64,000 nucleotides of DNA, taken from positions 620,001 through 684,000 of the forward strand of contig NZ_VFPE01000001.1 in the NCBI RefSeq assembly GCF_006783905.1, read 5' to 3'. The stretch is from Microbacterium kyungheense. GTDB taxonomy: Bacteria; Actinomycetota; Actinomycetes; Actinomycetales; Microbacteriaceae. The translations under genes and the position numbers were made by a program. The notes under the pieces were generated by a model. The model was not told the origin of the DNA, made no database searches, and was given only the letters and a program-made list of their open reading frames with translations. Numbering within the stretch: the stretch's first letter is position 1; each line of letters starts with the position of its first letter. Shown piece by piece: positions 41,797-49,357 of the stretch.

Positions 41797-42449
41797 CAGG
41801 CGTCCGCCCGCAGCAGCAGGCGGAACGCGACCCGGGCGCGCTCGGCGCTGGGCACGTCGCCCGAGATCAGGTCGGCGTACGTGAACGACTCCGACAGCCG
41901 CACCAGGATGTACCCGAGGTCGGCGGGGGCGATCGCGCCGCCGAGCGGCTCGGCGCCGAGGTCGCGGCGCACCAGCCAGTCGGCGGTCGCCACGTAGCGG
42001 CGCTGGATCGGGCTCTCTTTCGTGGTGAGCAGCCGCAGCGCGCGGGCGGGCTCCCGCCGCAGGAACGAGCGGAAGTACTCGGCCGTGATGAGGTCGTCGA
42101 CGAAGTGCGTGAGGATCGCGGCGATCCGGTCGGCGCCGCTGGCCTCGGCGGCCGCATGCTCGGCCTGCACGAGCGTCGGGATCGCGAGCGACCACAGCAC
42201 CTCGCCGAGGAGCGCGTCGCGGTTGCCCACCCACCGGAACAGCGACGTGCGGTCCACGCCGAGCGTCGACGCGAGTGCCGTCATGTCGATGCGGCGGCCG
42301 GCGATGAACGTCTCGCGCGCCGCGTCGAACGCGCGCCCCGCGTCGGAGTGGATGCCGTCGGCCAGGCGCTCCGAGAGCCACGAGGGGGCGGCATCCGTCC
42401 CCACCGTCGCGATCGTGGCGGGGGTCGTCGAGGTCGCCGTCCGGGTCAT
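41796..42449 (-). CDS. TetR-family regulator, QsdR-like
   Basis: A 217-residue regulator. The helix-turn-helix is unusual: M-T-A-L-A-S-T-L-G-V-D-R-T-S-L-F-R-W-V-G, with R-W-V-G-N-R-D-A-L-L in place of the common Y-x-Y-F-x-x-K, and then G-E-V-L-W-S-L-A. This pattern recalls the QsdR group, whose Rhodococcus member controls gamma-lactone (quorum-signal) breakdown genes; I cannot verify the match here. It is divergent from an acyl-CoA dehydrogenase, with a 24-bp palindrome between them as probable operator. Confidence 0.85.
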   Translation of the reverse strand: MTRTATSTTPATIATVGTDAAPSWLSERLADGIHSDAGRAFDAARETFIAGRRIDMTALASTLGVDRTSLFRWVGNRDALLGEVLWSLAIPTLVQAEHAAAEASGADRIAAILTHFVDDLITAEYFRSFLRREPARALRLLTTKESPIQRRYVATADWLVRRDLGAEPLGGAIAPADLGYILVRLSESFTYADLISGDVPSAERARVAFRLLLRADA

Positions 42450-42481
42450 GCCAGAACTCTACCCGCGATCATCATCCGACG

Positions 42482-42505
42482 TGCAACATATTCGAAAGTG
42501 TTGCA
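42482..42505. promoter_or_regulatory. Operator-like palindrome between TetR and acyl-CoA dehydrogenase genes
   Basis: TGCAACA (42482-42488) and TGTTGCA (42499-42505) are perfect inverted arms around a centre that contains TTCGAA. A -10-like CATACT (42504-42509) overlaps its right end for the plus-strand gene. It lies 33 bases before the minus-strand TetR start, so it could control both directions. Confidence 0.75.
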
Positions 42506-42543
42506 TACTCGTGTGCACGACCTGCAGACACCGAGGAGACACG

Positions 42544-43812
42544 ATGACGTTCACCTTGACCCAGACCGCCGCCACCGAGACGCCCGCACCGCCCGCCGAC
42601 GTGCTCGACGCGGACTTCTACGGATTCCAGACGCTGCTGACGGATGCCGAGCAGCGGGCGCTGAGCGAGATCCGCGAGTTCCTCGAGACCGAGGTGCGCC
42701 CGTTCGCCGACGACCACTGGGACCGCGCCGAGAGCCCGCGCCACCTCGTGCCCCGCATCGCCGAGCTCGGGCTGTACGGCAACGCCTTCGACGAGACGCG
42801 CACGTTCGAGAACAGCAACGTGTTCCGCGGCTGGGTGGCGATGGAGATCTCGCGCGCCGACCCGTCCACCGCGACCTTCATCGGCGTCCACTCCGGGCTC
42901 GCGATGACCTCGATCGCCGTCGGCGGGTCGAACGAGCAGCGCGCCGAATGGCTGCCTGTGCTGGCCCGCGGCGAGCAGATCGCGTGCTTCGGTCTCACCG
43001 AGCCCGGCCACGGCTCCGACACGGCGAAGGGACTGGAGACCACGGCCGAGCGCCGCACGCGCGCCGACGGCACCGACGAGTGGGTGCTGAACGGCGCCAA
43101 GCGCTGGATCGGCAACGGCGCGTTCGCCGACCTCGTCGTCATCTGGGCGCGTGATGTCGCCGACGAGCAGGTCAAGGGCTTCCTCGTGCGCACGCCCACG
43201 CCCGGCTTCACCGCGACCAAGATCGAGCGCAAGCAGTCGCTGCGCACCGTCGAGAACGCCGACATCGTGCTGCAGGACGTCGTCGTGCCCGAGGCCGACC
43301 GGCTGCAGCGGATCGAGGGCTTCCGCGACCTCGCCGTGGTGCTGCGCCTGACGCGGGCCCAGGTCGCCTGGCAGGCGCTCGGCGTCGCCGTCGGGGCGTA
43401 CGAGTGCGCGATCGCCTACGCGAAGGCGCGCGTGCAGTTCGGCAAGCCGATCGCGTCGTTCCAGCTCGTGCAGCAGAAGCTCGCCGAGGCGCTGTCGAAC
43501 ATCACCGCGTGCATCGGCATGTGCGTCAGGGTGTCGCAGCTGCAGGACGCGGGGGAGCAGCAGGACCACCACTCCGCGATGGCCAAGGCGTTCGTGAGCG
43601 CACGCGTGCGCGAGACGGTGGCGCTGTGCCGCGAGATCTGCGGTGGCAACGGCGTGCAGCTGGGAGGCCAGGAGCAGCTCGGCATCCCCGCCGGGTACGG
43701 GATCGCCCGCTACTTCGCCGACGCCGAGGCGGTCTACACGTTCGAGGGCACGTACGACATGAACTCGCTCATCGTGGGCCGCGCCATCACCGGGATCCCC
43801 GCCTTCGTCTGA
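42544..43812 (+). CDS. Acyl-CoA dehydrogenase (glutaryl-CoA dehydrogenase-like)
   Basis: A 422-residue FAD enzyme with C-F-G-L-T-E-P-G-H-G-S-D, R-W-I-G-N-G-A-F-A-D, A-R-V-Q-F-G-K-P-I-A-S-F-Q and a C-terminal T-Y-D-M-N-S-L-I-V-G-R. The E in F-E-G-T-Y-D-M lies where the catalytic base of this subgroup sits. I chose ATG 42544 because AGGAGA lies just before it. It is not in the AAACCGACC regulon but under the neighbouring palindrome; it would introduce the double bond in beta-oxidation of a short or branched acyl-CoA. Confidence 0.93.
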   Translation: MTFTLTQTAATETPAPPADVLDADFYGFQTLLTDAEQRALSEIREFLETEVRPFADDHWDRAESPRHLVPRIAELGLYGNAFDETRTFENSNVFRGWVAMEISRADPSTATFIGVHSGLAMTSIAVGGSNEQRAEWLPVLARGEQIACFGLTEPGHGSDTAKGLETTAERRTRADGTDEWVLNGAKRWIGNGAFADLVVIWARDVADEQVKGFLVRTPTPGFTATKIERKQSLRTVENADIVLQDVVVPEADRLQRIEGFRDLAVVLRLTRAQVAWQALGVAVGAYECAIAYAKARVQFGKPIASFQLVQQKLAEALSNITACIGMCVRVSQLQDAGEQQDHHSAMAKAFVSARVRETVALCREICGGNGVQLGGQEQLGIPAGYGIARYFADAEAVYTFEGTYDMNSLIVGRAITGIPAFV

Positions 43813-43834
43813 GCCGCGGCATCCACCACTCCCG

Positions 43835-43918
43835 CGTCGAGAGCACATGATCTCGCCGAGAACGCATGTCGTCGCCGCCGACGGCGTGTGGTTTCGGCGA
43901 GAGCATACGTCCTCGACG
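43835..43918. repeat. Dispersed hairpin element, family B copy 2
   Basis: CGTCGAG and CCTCGACG form the ends; the arms share TCTCGCCGA and its complement. The minus-strand word GCTCTCGCCGAAACCACACG (43904-43885) differs at one position from 24626-24645 in copy 1. It lies between the acyl-CoA dehydrogenase and thiolase genes. Confidence 0.75.
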
Positions 43919-43937
43919 CACCGACGAAAGGAACCCC

Positions 43938-45152
43938 ATGACCGAGGCCTACATCGTGGCCACCGCGCGCTCGCCGATCGGGCGCGCGCGCAAGGGATCG
44001 CTCGCCGACGTGCGACCCGACGACCTGGCCGCCAGAATGGTGCATGCGGCCCTCGACCGCGTGCCCGGGCTGGATCCCGCGCGCATCGACGACCTGCTCG
44101 TCGGCTGCGGTCAGCCCGCCGGCGAGCAGGGCTTCAACCTCGCGCGCATCGTCGCGGTGCTGCTCGGCTGGGACGCCGTTCCCGGGACCACCGTCAACCG
44201 GTACTGCTCGTCGTCGCTGCAGACGACGCGCATGGCCTTCCACGCGATCAAGTCCGGCGAGGGCGACGTGTTCGTCTCGGCCGGTGTCGAGTCCGTGTCG
44301 CGGTACGGCGCGGGCGCGTCGGATCTGCCGGATGCCGTCAACCCGGCCTTCGCCGGTGCGCTGCGGCGCACCGCGGCACGTGCCGGCGAGGGCACGGGGC
44401 CGTGGAGCGATCCGCGTGAGGGCGGCGCACTGCCCGACGCGTACATCGCGATGGGGCAGACGGCCGAGAACGTCGCGCAGCTGCGTGGCATCACACGCGA
44501 CGAGCAGGACGCGTTCGCCGCGCGCTCGCAGCAGCGCGCCGAGGCGGCGATCGCGTCGGGGTTCTGGGCGCGCGACATCACCCCCGTGACCCTCGCCGAC
44601 GGGACGGTGGTCGCCACCGACGACGGCCCGCGGCCGGGCGTGACGGTGGAGGCGCTCGCGGGGCTGGACCCGGTGTTCCGGCCGGACGGCACGGTCACTG
44701 CCGGCAACTGCTGCCCGCTCAACGACGGCGCCGCCGCGGTCGTCGTGGTGTCGGACCGCGTCGTCGACGAACTCGGCCTGCAGCCGCTCGCCCGCATCGT
44801 GTCGACCGGGGTCTCGGGACTGTCGCCCGAGATCATGGGCCTCGGGCCCGTCGAGGCGTCGCGTCGCGCGCTCGCGCTCGCCGGACTGTCGATCGACGAC
44901 ATGGACCTCGTCGAGATCAACGAGGCGTTCGCCGCGCAGGTGGTCCCGTCCGCCCGCGAGCTCGGCGTCGACCCCGACCGGCTCAACGTGCACGGCGGAG
45001 CGATCGCGGTCGGCCACCCCTTCGGCATGACCGGCGCCCGCATCACCTCGACGCTGATCAACGGCCTGGCCACGACCGGCGGCCGGTACGGGCTGGAGAC
45101 GATGTGCGTGGGCGGCGGCCAGGGCATGGCGATGGTGCTCGAGCGCGTGTAG
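43938..45152 (+). CDS. Thiolase (acetyl-CoA C-acyltransferase)
   Basis: A 404-residue thiolase. The nucleophile is C90 in N-R-Y-C-S-S-S-L-Q. Other motifs are E-I-N-E-A-F-A-A-Q-V, G-G-A-I-A-V-G-H-P-F-G-M-T-G-A and, near the end, C-V-G-G-G-Q-G-M-A. AAAGGAA precedes ATG 43938. It cleaves 3-ketoacyl-CoA and closes the beta-oxidation round of the island. It is monocistronic, behind a family B hairpin and followed by a 16-bp terminator stem. Confidence 0.95.
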   Translation: MTEAYIVATARSPIGRARKGSLADVRPDDLAARMVHAALDRVPGLDPARIDDLLVGCGQPAGEQGFNLARIVAVLLGWDAVPGTTVNRYCSSSLQTTRMAFHAIKSGEGDVFVSAGVESVSRYGAGASDLPDAVNPAFAGALRRTAARAGEGTGPWSDPREGGALPDAYIAMGQTAENVAQLRGITRDEQDAFAARSQQRAEAAIASGFWARDITPVTLADGTVVATDDGPRPGVTVEALAGLDPVFRPDGTVTAGNCCPLNDGAAAVVVVSDRVVDELGLQPLARIVSTGVSGLSPEIMGLGPVEASRRALALAGLSIDDMDLVEINEAFAAQVVPSARELGVDPDRLNVHGGAIAVGHPFGMTGARITSTLINGLATTGGRYGLETMCVGGGQGMAMVLERV

Positions 45153-45174
45153 CTCGCCCCGGCGAGGGCCGGAG

Positions 45175-45209
45175 GCGTCCGGGGGCCGTTGTCAACGGCC
45201 CCCGGACGC
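45175..45209 (+). terminator. Terminator stem after the thiolase gene
   Basis: GCGTCCGGGGGCCGTT (45175-45190) pairs perfectly over 16 bp with AACGGCCCCCGGACGC (45194-45209) across a 3-base loop. No T tract, as is common in actinobacteria. Confidence 0.7.
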
Positions 45210-45223
45210 AGCGGCTCCGTCAC

Positions 45224-45229
45224 TAGCCT
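45224..45229 (+). promoter_or_regulatory. Putative leaderless -10 box of the phosphatase gene
   Basis: TAGCCT ends 6 bases before ATG 45236 and lies 15 bases after the thiolase terminator stem, so the gene must have its own promoter here. No ribosome site is visible. Confidence 0.6.
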
Positions 45230-45235
45230 GGCGCC

Positions 45236-45961
45236 ATGGCAGTGAAGGAGCTTTGGCTGGCCCGGCACGGCGAGAGCGTCGGGAATGTTGCTGCATCGCA
45301 GGCGGAGGTCGACGGGCTCGACGTCATCCCGCTCGACGTGCGCGACGCCGACGTGCCGCTGTCGGGCACGGGACGGGAGCAGGCGCTGGCGCTCGGCGAA
45401 TGGGTGTCGGCGCACCGCGAGGCGATCGACGCGTACTGGGTCTCGCCGTACGTGCGGGCGCGCGAGACGCTGGCGATCGCCCTCGGCAGCGACGGCCCGG
45501 ATGCCACGATCGTCGTCGACGAGCGCATCCGCGATCGCGAGCTCGGCGTGCTCGACCTTCTCACGCGGCGGGGCGTCGCCCGTCTGCACCCCGAAGAGAC
45601 CGCGCGCCGGCAGCACCTCGGCAAGTTCTACCACCGGCCGCCGGGCGGGGAGTCGTGGGCGGACGTCGCGCTGCGGCTGAGGTCGTTCCTGCGCGACGCG
45701 CTGAACGGGCCCGAGGAGCGGGCGATGCTCGTGGTCCACGATGCCGTGGTGATGCTCGTGCTGTACGTGCTGCTGCCGATGGGCGAGGAGGAGCTGCTCG
45801 ACTTCGCGAAGGACCACGTGGTGCTCAACGCCTCGGTGACCCATCTCACCCGCGGCGAAGGCGGCTGGCAGATCACCGCCTTCTCGGACGTCGAGCACCT
45901 GCGACGCGAGGGCGCCGATGTCACCGCCCACCCGGGGAGCCCCGATGTCGAGCCCCGCTGA
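45236..45961 (+). CDS. Histidine phosphatase family protein (phosphoglycerate mutase-like)
   Basis: A 241-residue protein with the catalytic R-H-G-E at residues 10-13 (L-A-R-H-G-E-S-V-G-N) and the second catalytic His in V-V-H-D-A near residue 168. The P-L-S-x-x-G-x-x-Q-A pattern is present as P-L-S-G-T-G-R-E-Q-A. The family covers phosphatases of sugar phosphates and cofactors; the substrate is not evident. It overlaps the following nnrD gene by 17 bases, so a role in cofactor or metabolite repair is possible. Confidence 0.88.
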   Translation: MAVKELWLARHGESVGNVAASQAEVDGLDVIPLDVRDADVPLSGTGREQALALGEWVSAHREAIDAYWVSPYVRARETLAIALGSDGPDATIVVDERIRDRELGVLDLLTRRGVARLHPEETARRQHLGKFYHRPPGGESWADVALRLRSFLRDALNGPEERAMLVVHDAVVMLVLYVLLPMGEEELLDFAKDHVVLNASVTHLTRGEGGWQITAFSDVEHLRREGADVTAHPGSPDVEPR

Positions 45962-46796
45962 GCCGGTCTCGGCCGCGCTGCTGCGGACATGGGGGCTGCC
46001 GAGCCCCGGCGAGTCCAAGAAGACGCGCGGCGACGTCATCGTCGTCGGCGGATCACGCAGCTCGCCCGGCGCGGCGCTCCTCGCCGGTGAGGCGGCGCTG
46101 CGCGTCGGCGCCGGCAGGGTGGCGCTGGCCGTCCCGCGCTCGATCGACGCGCAGGTGGGCGTCGCCCTTCCGGAGGCAGGGGTCTTCCCGTTGCCGGACG
46201 ACGCCGACCAGCCCTTCGACGTGCGCCTGGCCGAGCGTGTGTCGAGGGCGGACGCGGTGCTCGTCGGCCCCGGGTTCGACGATCCCGACGAGACGCGCGC
46301 CACCCTGCTCGCCGTGGCGGCGGCCCGTCCGCAGTGCGTGGTGCTCGATGCCTACGCGCTGGGGGTCCTGCCGCGGATCGACCGCGGGGTGCTGCCGGAT
46401 GCCGTCGTCCTGAGCCCCAACAAGGACGAGGCGGGGATCCTCCTCGAGCGAGACGTCGAGGCCGGCGACGAGTCCGCCGTGCGCGAGATCGCCGAGCGCT
46501 TCACGGCCGTCGTCAACTGCTACGGCGTCGTGGCCGCCCCCGGCGGCGCCGCCTGGCGGGTGGACGAGGGCGGCGGAGGGCTCGGCACCTCGGGAAGCGG
46601 CGACGTGCTGGCCGGCGCCATCGCCGGCTTCGCCGCACGGGGAGCGGGCACCGAGCGCGCCGCGGTGTGGGGAGCCTGGTCGCACGCGCGGGCGGGCGAC
46701 CGCCTGACCGATCGGGTCGGCATCGGCTTCCTCGCCAGCGATCTCGCCCGTGAGCTCACGACGACGATCCGGGACACGCTGGCCGACGACGCGTGA
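45945..46796 (+). CDS. nnrD: ADP/ATP-dependent NAD(P)H-hydrate dehydratase
   Basis: A 283-residue ribokinase-fold enzyme that repairs hydrated NAD(P)H. Features: K-T-R-G-D-V-I-V-V-G-G-S, L-S-P-N-K-D-E-A-G-I-L and G-T-S-G-S-G-D-V-L-A-G-A-I-A-G near the C terminus, with the catalytic Asp in G-S-G-D. It lacks the N-terminal epimerase domain of bifunctional Nnr. I chose ATG 45945, inside the phosphatase end, with GGGGAG nearby. It is followed by a 17-bp stem separating it from the convergent hydratase operon. Confidence 0.92.
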   Translation: MSSPAEPVSAALLRTWGLPSPGESKKTRGDVIVVGGSRSSPGAALLAGEAALRVGAGRVALAVPRSIDAQVGVALPEAGVFPLPDDADQPFDVRLAERVSRADAVLVGPGFDDPDETRATLLAVAAARPQCVVLDAYALGVLPRIDRGVLPDAVVLSPNKDEAGILLERDVEAGDESAVREIAERFTAVVNCYGVVAAPGGAAWRVDEGGGGLGTSGSGDVLAGAIAGFAARGAGTERAAVWGAWSHARAGDRLTDRVGIGFLASDLARELTTTIRDTLADDA

Positions 46797-46801
46797 GATG
46801 A

Positions 46802-46839
46802 CCGGGGATGCCGGCGGCACGGGCCGCCGGCATCCCCGG
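46802..46839. terminator. Bidirectional 17-bp terminator stem
   Basis: CCGGGGATGCCGGCGGC (46802-46818) pairs perfectly with GCCGCCGGCATCCCCGG (46823-46839) around ACGG, between the convergent nnrD and MaoC genes. It shares the GGATGCCGGCGGC word with the stem at 8530-8559. Confidence 0.75.
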
Positions 46840-46842
46840 GGT

Positions 46843-47301
46843 TCACGTCGTGGGCACGAAGAGCGCGACCGTCTCGGCGACGAGCGCCGGCCGTGAGGCC
46901 CCGTCGAGCTCGACGGTCGTGCGCAGGTCCGCACGCCAGCCCTGGGGCGTCGGCTCGACCCCGGCGACCTCGGTGACGGCGCGCACGCGAGAGCCGGCCG
47001 TCACCGGCTGCAGGAAGCGGACCTTGTCGAGACCGTAGTTGACGACCATCCCGGTGCCGCCGACCTCGAGCAGCCCCTGGGTCAGGCGGGGCAGCAGCGA
47101 GAGCGTCAGATAGCCGTGGGCGATCGTGGCGCCGAACGGGCCGGCGGCGGCGCGCTCGGCGTCGAGGTGGATCCACTGCCAGTCCTCGGTGGCGTCGGCG
47201 AACGCGGCGATGCGGTCCTGGTCGATGGTGAACCAGTCGCCGGTCGCGGACGCGCCGACGGCGTCCGGCAGCGCGTCGGGGGAGGCGACGGCGATGCTCA
47301 T
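46843..47301 (-). CDS. MaoC-family acyl-CoA hydratase/dehydratase
   Basis: A 152-residue hotdog-fold hydratase. The R-hydratase pattern is clear: F-A-D-A-T-E-D-W-Q-W-I-H-L-D (Asp and His catalytic dyad), then A-H-G-Y-L-T-L-S-L. It hydrates trans-2-enoyl-CoA to (R)-3-hydroxyacyl-CoA. The start at 47301 overlaps the SDR stop by four bases. It is the last gene of the minus-strand operon under operator D, and its product suits the adjacent FabG-like SDR. Confidence 0.92.
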   Translation of the reverse strand: MSIAVASPDALPDAVGASATGDWFTIDQDRIAAFADATEDWQWIHLDAERAAAGPFGATIAHGYLTLSLLPRLTQGLLEVGGTGMVVNYGLDKVRFLQPVTAGSRVRAVTEVAGVEPTPQGWRADLRTTVELDGASRPALVAETVALFVPTT

Positions 47302-48047
47302 GCCCGGGGTCCGCCCGCCACGTACAGCACCTGGCCCGACACGAACCCCGCCTCGTCGGAGCAGAAGAACGAGGCCGCCGCCGCGATGTCGTCGGGGGTG
47401 CCGGCGCGCTGCACCGGGATCTCGGTGGCCGCGTGCGCGACGAAGTCCTCGAAGGGCACGCCCATGCGCTCGGCGGTGGACCGCGTCATGTCGGTGACGA
47501 TGAACCCCGGCGCGATCGCGTTCGCGGTGACCCCGTAGCGGCCGAGCTCGATGGCGAGCGTCTTGGTGAAGCCCTGCATGCCCGCCTTGGCGGCGGCGTA
47601 GTTCGCCTGCCCGCGGTTGCCGAGCGCGGAGGTGCTCGACAGGTTCACGATCCGCCCCCAGCGCGCGGCGACCTGGTGCTCCTGGACCGCGCGCGACATG
47701 AGGAACGCCCCGCGCAGGTGCACCGCGAGCACGGCATCCCAGTCGTCCTCCGTCATCTTGAACAGCAGGTTGTCGCGGATGATCCCGGCGTTGTTCACCA
47801 GCACGGTGGGCGCGCCGAGCTCGTCGACGACACGCGCGACGGCGCGTTCGACCGACGCCGCGTCGGCGACGTTCGCGCCGACGGCGATCGCCCGGCCGCC
47901 GGCATCCACGATCGACCCGACGGTGCCCGCGCAGGCGGCTTCGTCGAGGTCGAGCACCGCGACGGCGAACCCGTCGGCGGCGAGGCGCTGAGCGGTGGCG
48001 GCGCCGATGCCGCGTGCGGCGCCGGTGACGATGGCGGTTCTGGTCAT
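47298..48047 (-). CDS. SDR-family 3-hydroxyacyl dehydrogenase/ketoreductase (FabG-like)
   Basis: A 249-residue short-chain dehydrogenase: T-G-A-A-R-G-I-G at residues 8-15, N-N-A-G-I, L-S-S-T-S-A-L-G-N and Y-A-A-A-K, with G-F-I-V-T-D-M-T near the C terminus as in FabG proteins. ATG 48047 overlaps the upstream alcohol dehydrogenase stop. With the MaoC hydratase it can carry out the hydration and oxidation steps of beta-oxidation through the R-isomer. Confidence 0.92.
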   Translation of the reverse strand: MTRTAIVTGAARGIGAATAQRLAADGFAVAVLDLDEAACAGTVGSIVDAGGRAIAVGANVADAASVERAVARVVDELGAPTVLVNNAGIIRDNLLFKMTEDDWDAVLAVHLRGAFLMSRAVQEHQVAARWGRIVNLSSTSALGNRGQANYAAAKAGMQGFTKTLAIELGRYGVTANAIAPGFIVTDMTRSTAERMGVPFEDFVAHAATEIPVQRAGTPDDIAAAASFFCSDEAGFVSGQVLYVAGGPRA

Positions 48048-49186
48048 GCGAGGTTCCTCTCGGGGGTGGGGTGGTCGAAGACGATGAGCTGCCGCAGCTC
48101 GCCGCCGGCGGCGAGGCGGTCCATGGCGGCGTCGAGTTCGTCGAGCCGGATGCGCGACGACACCAGCCGCTCCAGCGGCAGGCGTCCGGCGCGCCACAGC
48201 TCGACGTAGCGGGGGATGTCGCGGCTCGGCACGGCCGAGCCGAGGTAGCTGCCGACGATCGTCCGGGCCTCGGCGGTCAGCTGCAGCGGCGACACGCTCG
48301 CGCGCGCGTCAGGCGCCGGCAGCCCCACGGTCACGGTCGTGCCACCGGGGGAGGTGAGCGCGACAGCGGTCTCGAACGCGCGTGCCGCGCCGGCCGCTTC
48401 GACGACGAGCGGAGCGCGGATGCCGTCGTCCAGCGCCTCCGCGGGCGACAGGGCCGCGGCTGCCCCGCATTCGCGCGCGAAGTCGAGCTTTTCGGCGACG
48501 GTGTCGATCCCGACGACCTCGTGCCCCAGGGCGACGGCGACCAGGAGCGCCGCCATGCCGACGCCGCCGAGACCGACGACGATGACCCGCGTTCCCGGCT
48601 CCGGACGCCCGGCGTTGACGACGGCTCCGCCCCCGGTGAGGACGGCGCATCCGAGCAGCGCGGCGACGTCGGCAGGAACGTCCGGGTCGACACGGGCCAC
48701 GGAGGCGCGGCTGACGACGGCGTGCGTCGCGAACGCCGAGACGCCGAGGTGGTGGTGAACGCTCTGGCGTCCGTCCGGCGTGGTCCGATGCAGGCGTCCG
48801 GCGCCGCCCAGCAGCGTGCCCGCGTTGTTGGCCGCAGAGCCCGTCAGGCACGGCAGCCGGCCGTGGGACCGGCATCCCTCGCACTCTCCGCAGCGGGGGA
48901 GGAACGTCATCACCACGCGATCGCCGGGGGCCAGGTCGGGCACCCCGTCGCCGAGCTGCTCCACGATGCCGGCGGCCTCGTGACCGAGGAGCATCGGAAC
49001 CGGGCGCACGCGGTTGCCGTCGACGACGCTGAGGTCGGAGTGGCACACGCCGGCGGCCTCGATGCGCACGAGGATCTCGCCCGGGCCGGGCGGGTCGAGC
49101 TCGACCTCGCCGATGGTGAACGGGTGCGAGGCTGCGAACGGCGGCTGCGCACCCGAGACCTCGAGCACGGCTCCGGTGATCTTCAT
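48044..49186 (-). CDS. Zinc-dependent alcohol dehydrogenase
   Basis: A 380-residue MDR alcohol dehydrogenase. The catalytic zinc ligands appear in G-V-C-H-S-D-L and L-G-H-E-A-A-G, and the structural zinc cluster in C-G-E-C-E-G-C. The NAD site is G-L-G-G-V-G-M, followed by an acidic strand end (V-G-I-D-T), favouring NAD. GAGGAGG precedes the ATG. First gene of the operator D minus-strand operon. It is of the class III/benzyl-alcohol type and probably oxidises the alcohol released by the divergent esterase. Confidence 0.93.
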   Translation of the reverse strand: MKITGAVLEVSGAQPPFAASHPFTIGEVELDPPGPGEILVRIEAAGVCHSDLSVVDGNRVRPVPMLLGHEAAGIVEQLGDGVPDLAPGDRVVMTFLPRCGECEGCRSHGRLPCLTGSAANNAGTLLGGAGRLHRTTPDGRQSVHHHLGVSAFATHAVVSRASVARVDPDVPADVAALLGCAVLTGGGAVVNAGRPEPGTRVIVVGLGGVGMAALLVAVALGHEVVGIDTVAEKLDFARECGAAAALSPAEALDDGIRAPLVVEAAGAARAFETAVALTSPGGTTVTVGLPAPDARASVSPLQLTAEARTIVGSYLGSAVPSRDIPRYVELWRAGRLPLERLVSSRIRLDELDAAMDRLAAGGELRQLIVFDHPTPERNLA

Positions 49187-49283
49187 CCGACCTCCTCGTC
49201 GTGATGCACCGCAACGGCGGCGGAGACACATCCTCTCGCGATTCCGCGGTCCGAGGACCGGGGAGCGCGAGGTGGTGACAAGC

Positions 49284-49303
49284 ATACCGACCACGCGGTA
49301 TGT
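49284..49303. promoter_or_regulatory. Operator site D, bidirectional
   Basis: ATACCGACCACGCGGTATGT, 17 of 20 identical to site A and the most symmetric copy: GCATACCG and CGGTATGT flank it. The plus strand has TATGTT (49299-49304) and the minus strand TATGCT (complement of 49281-49286), so -10 boxes for both directions lie at its two ends. Confidence 0.8.
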
Positions 49304-49357
49304 TTCTGCAAACGGGCACCCGCGACGGAAGGCCCGCCGAGCGTCGAAGGAGACGGC

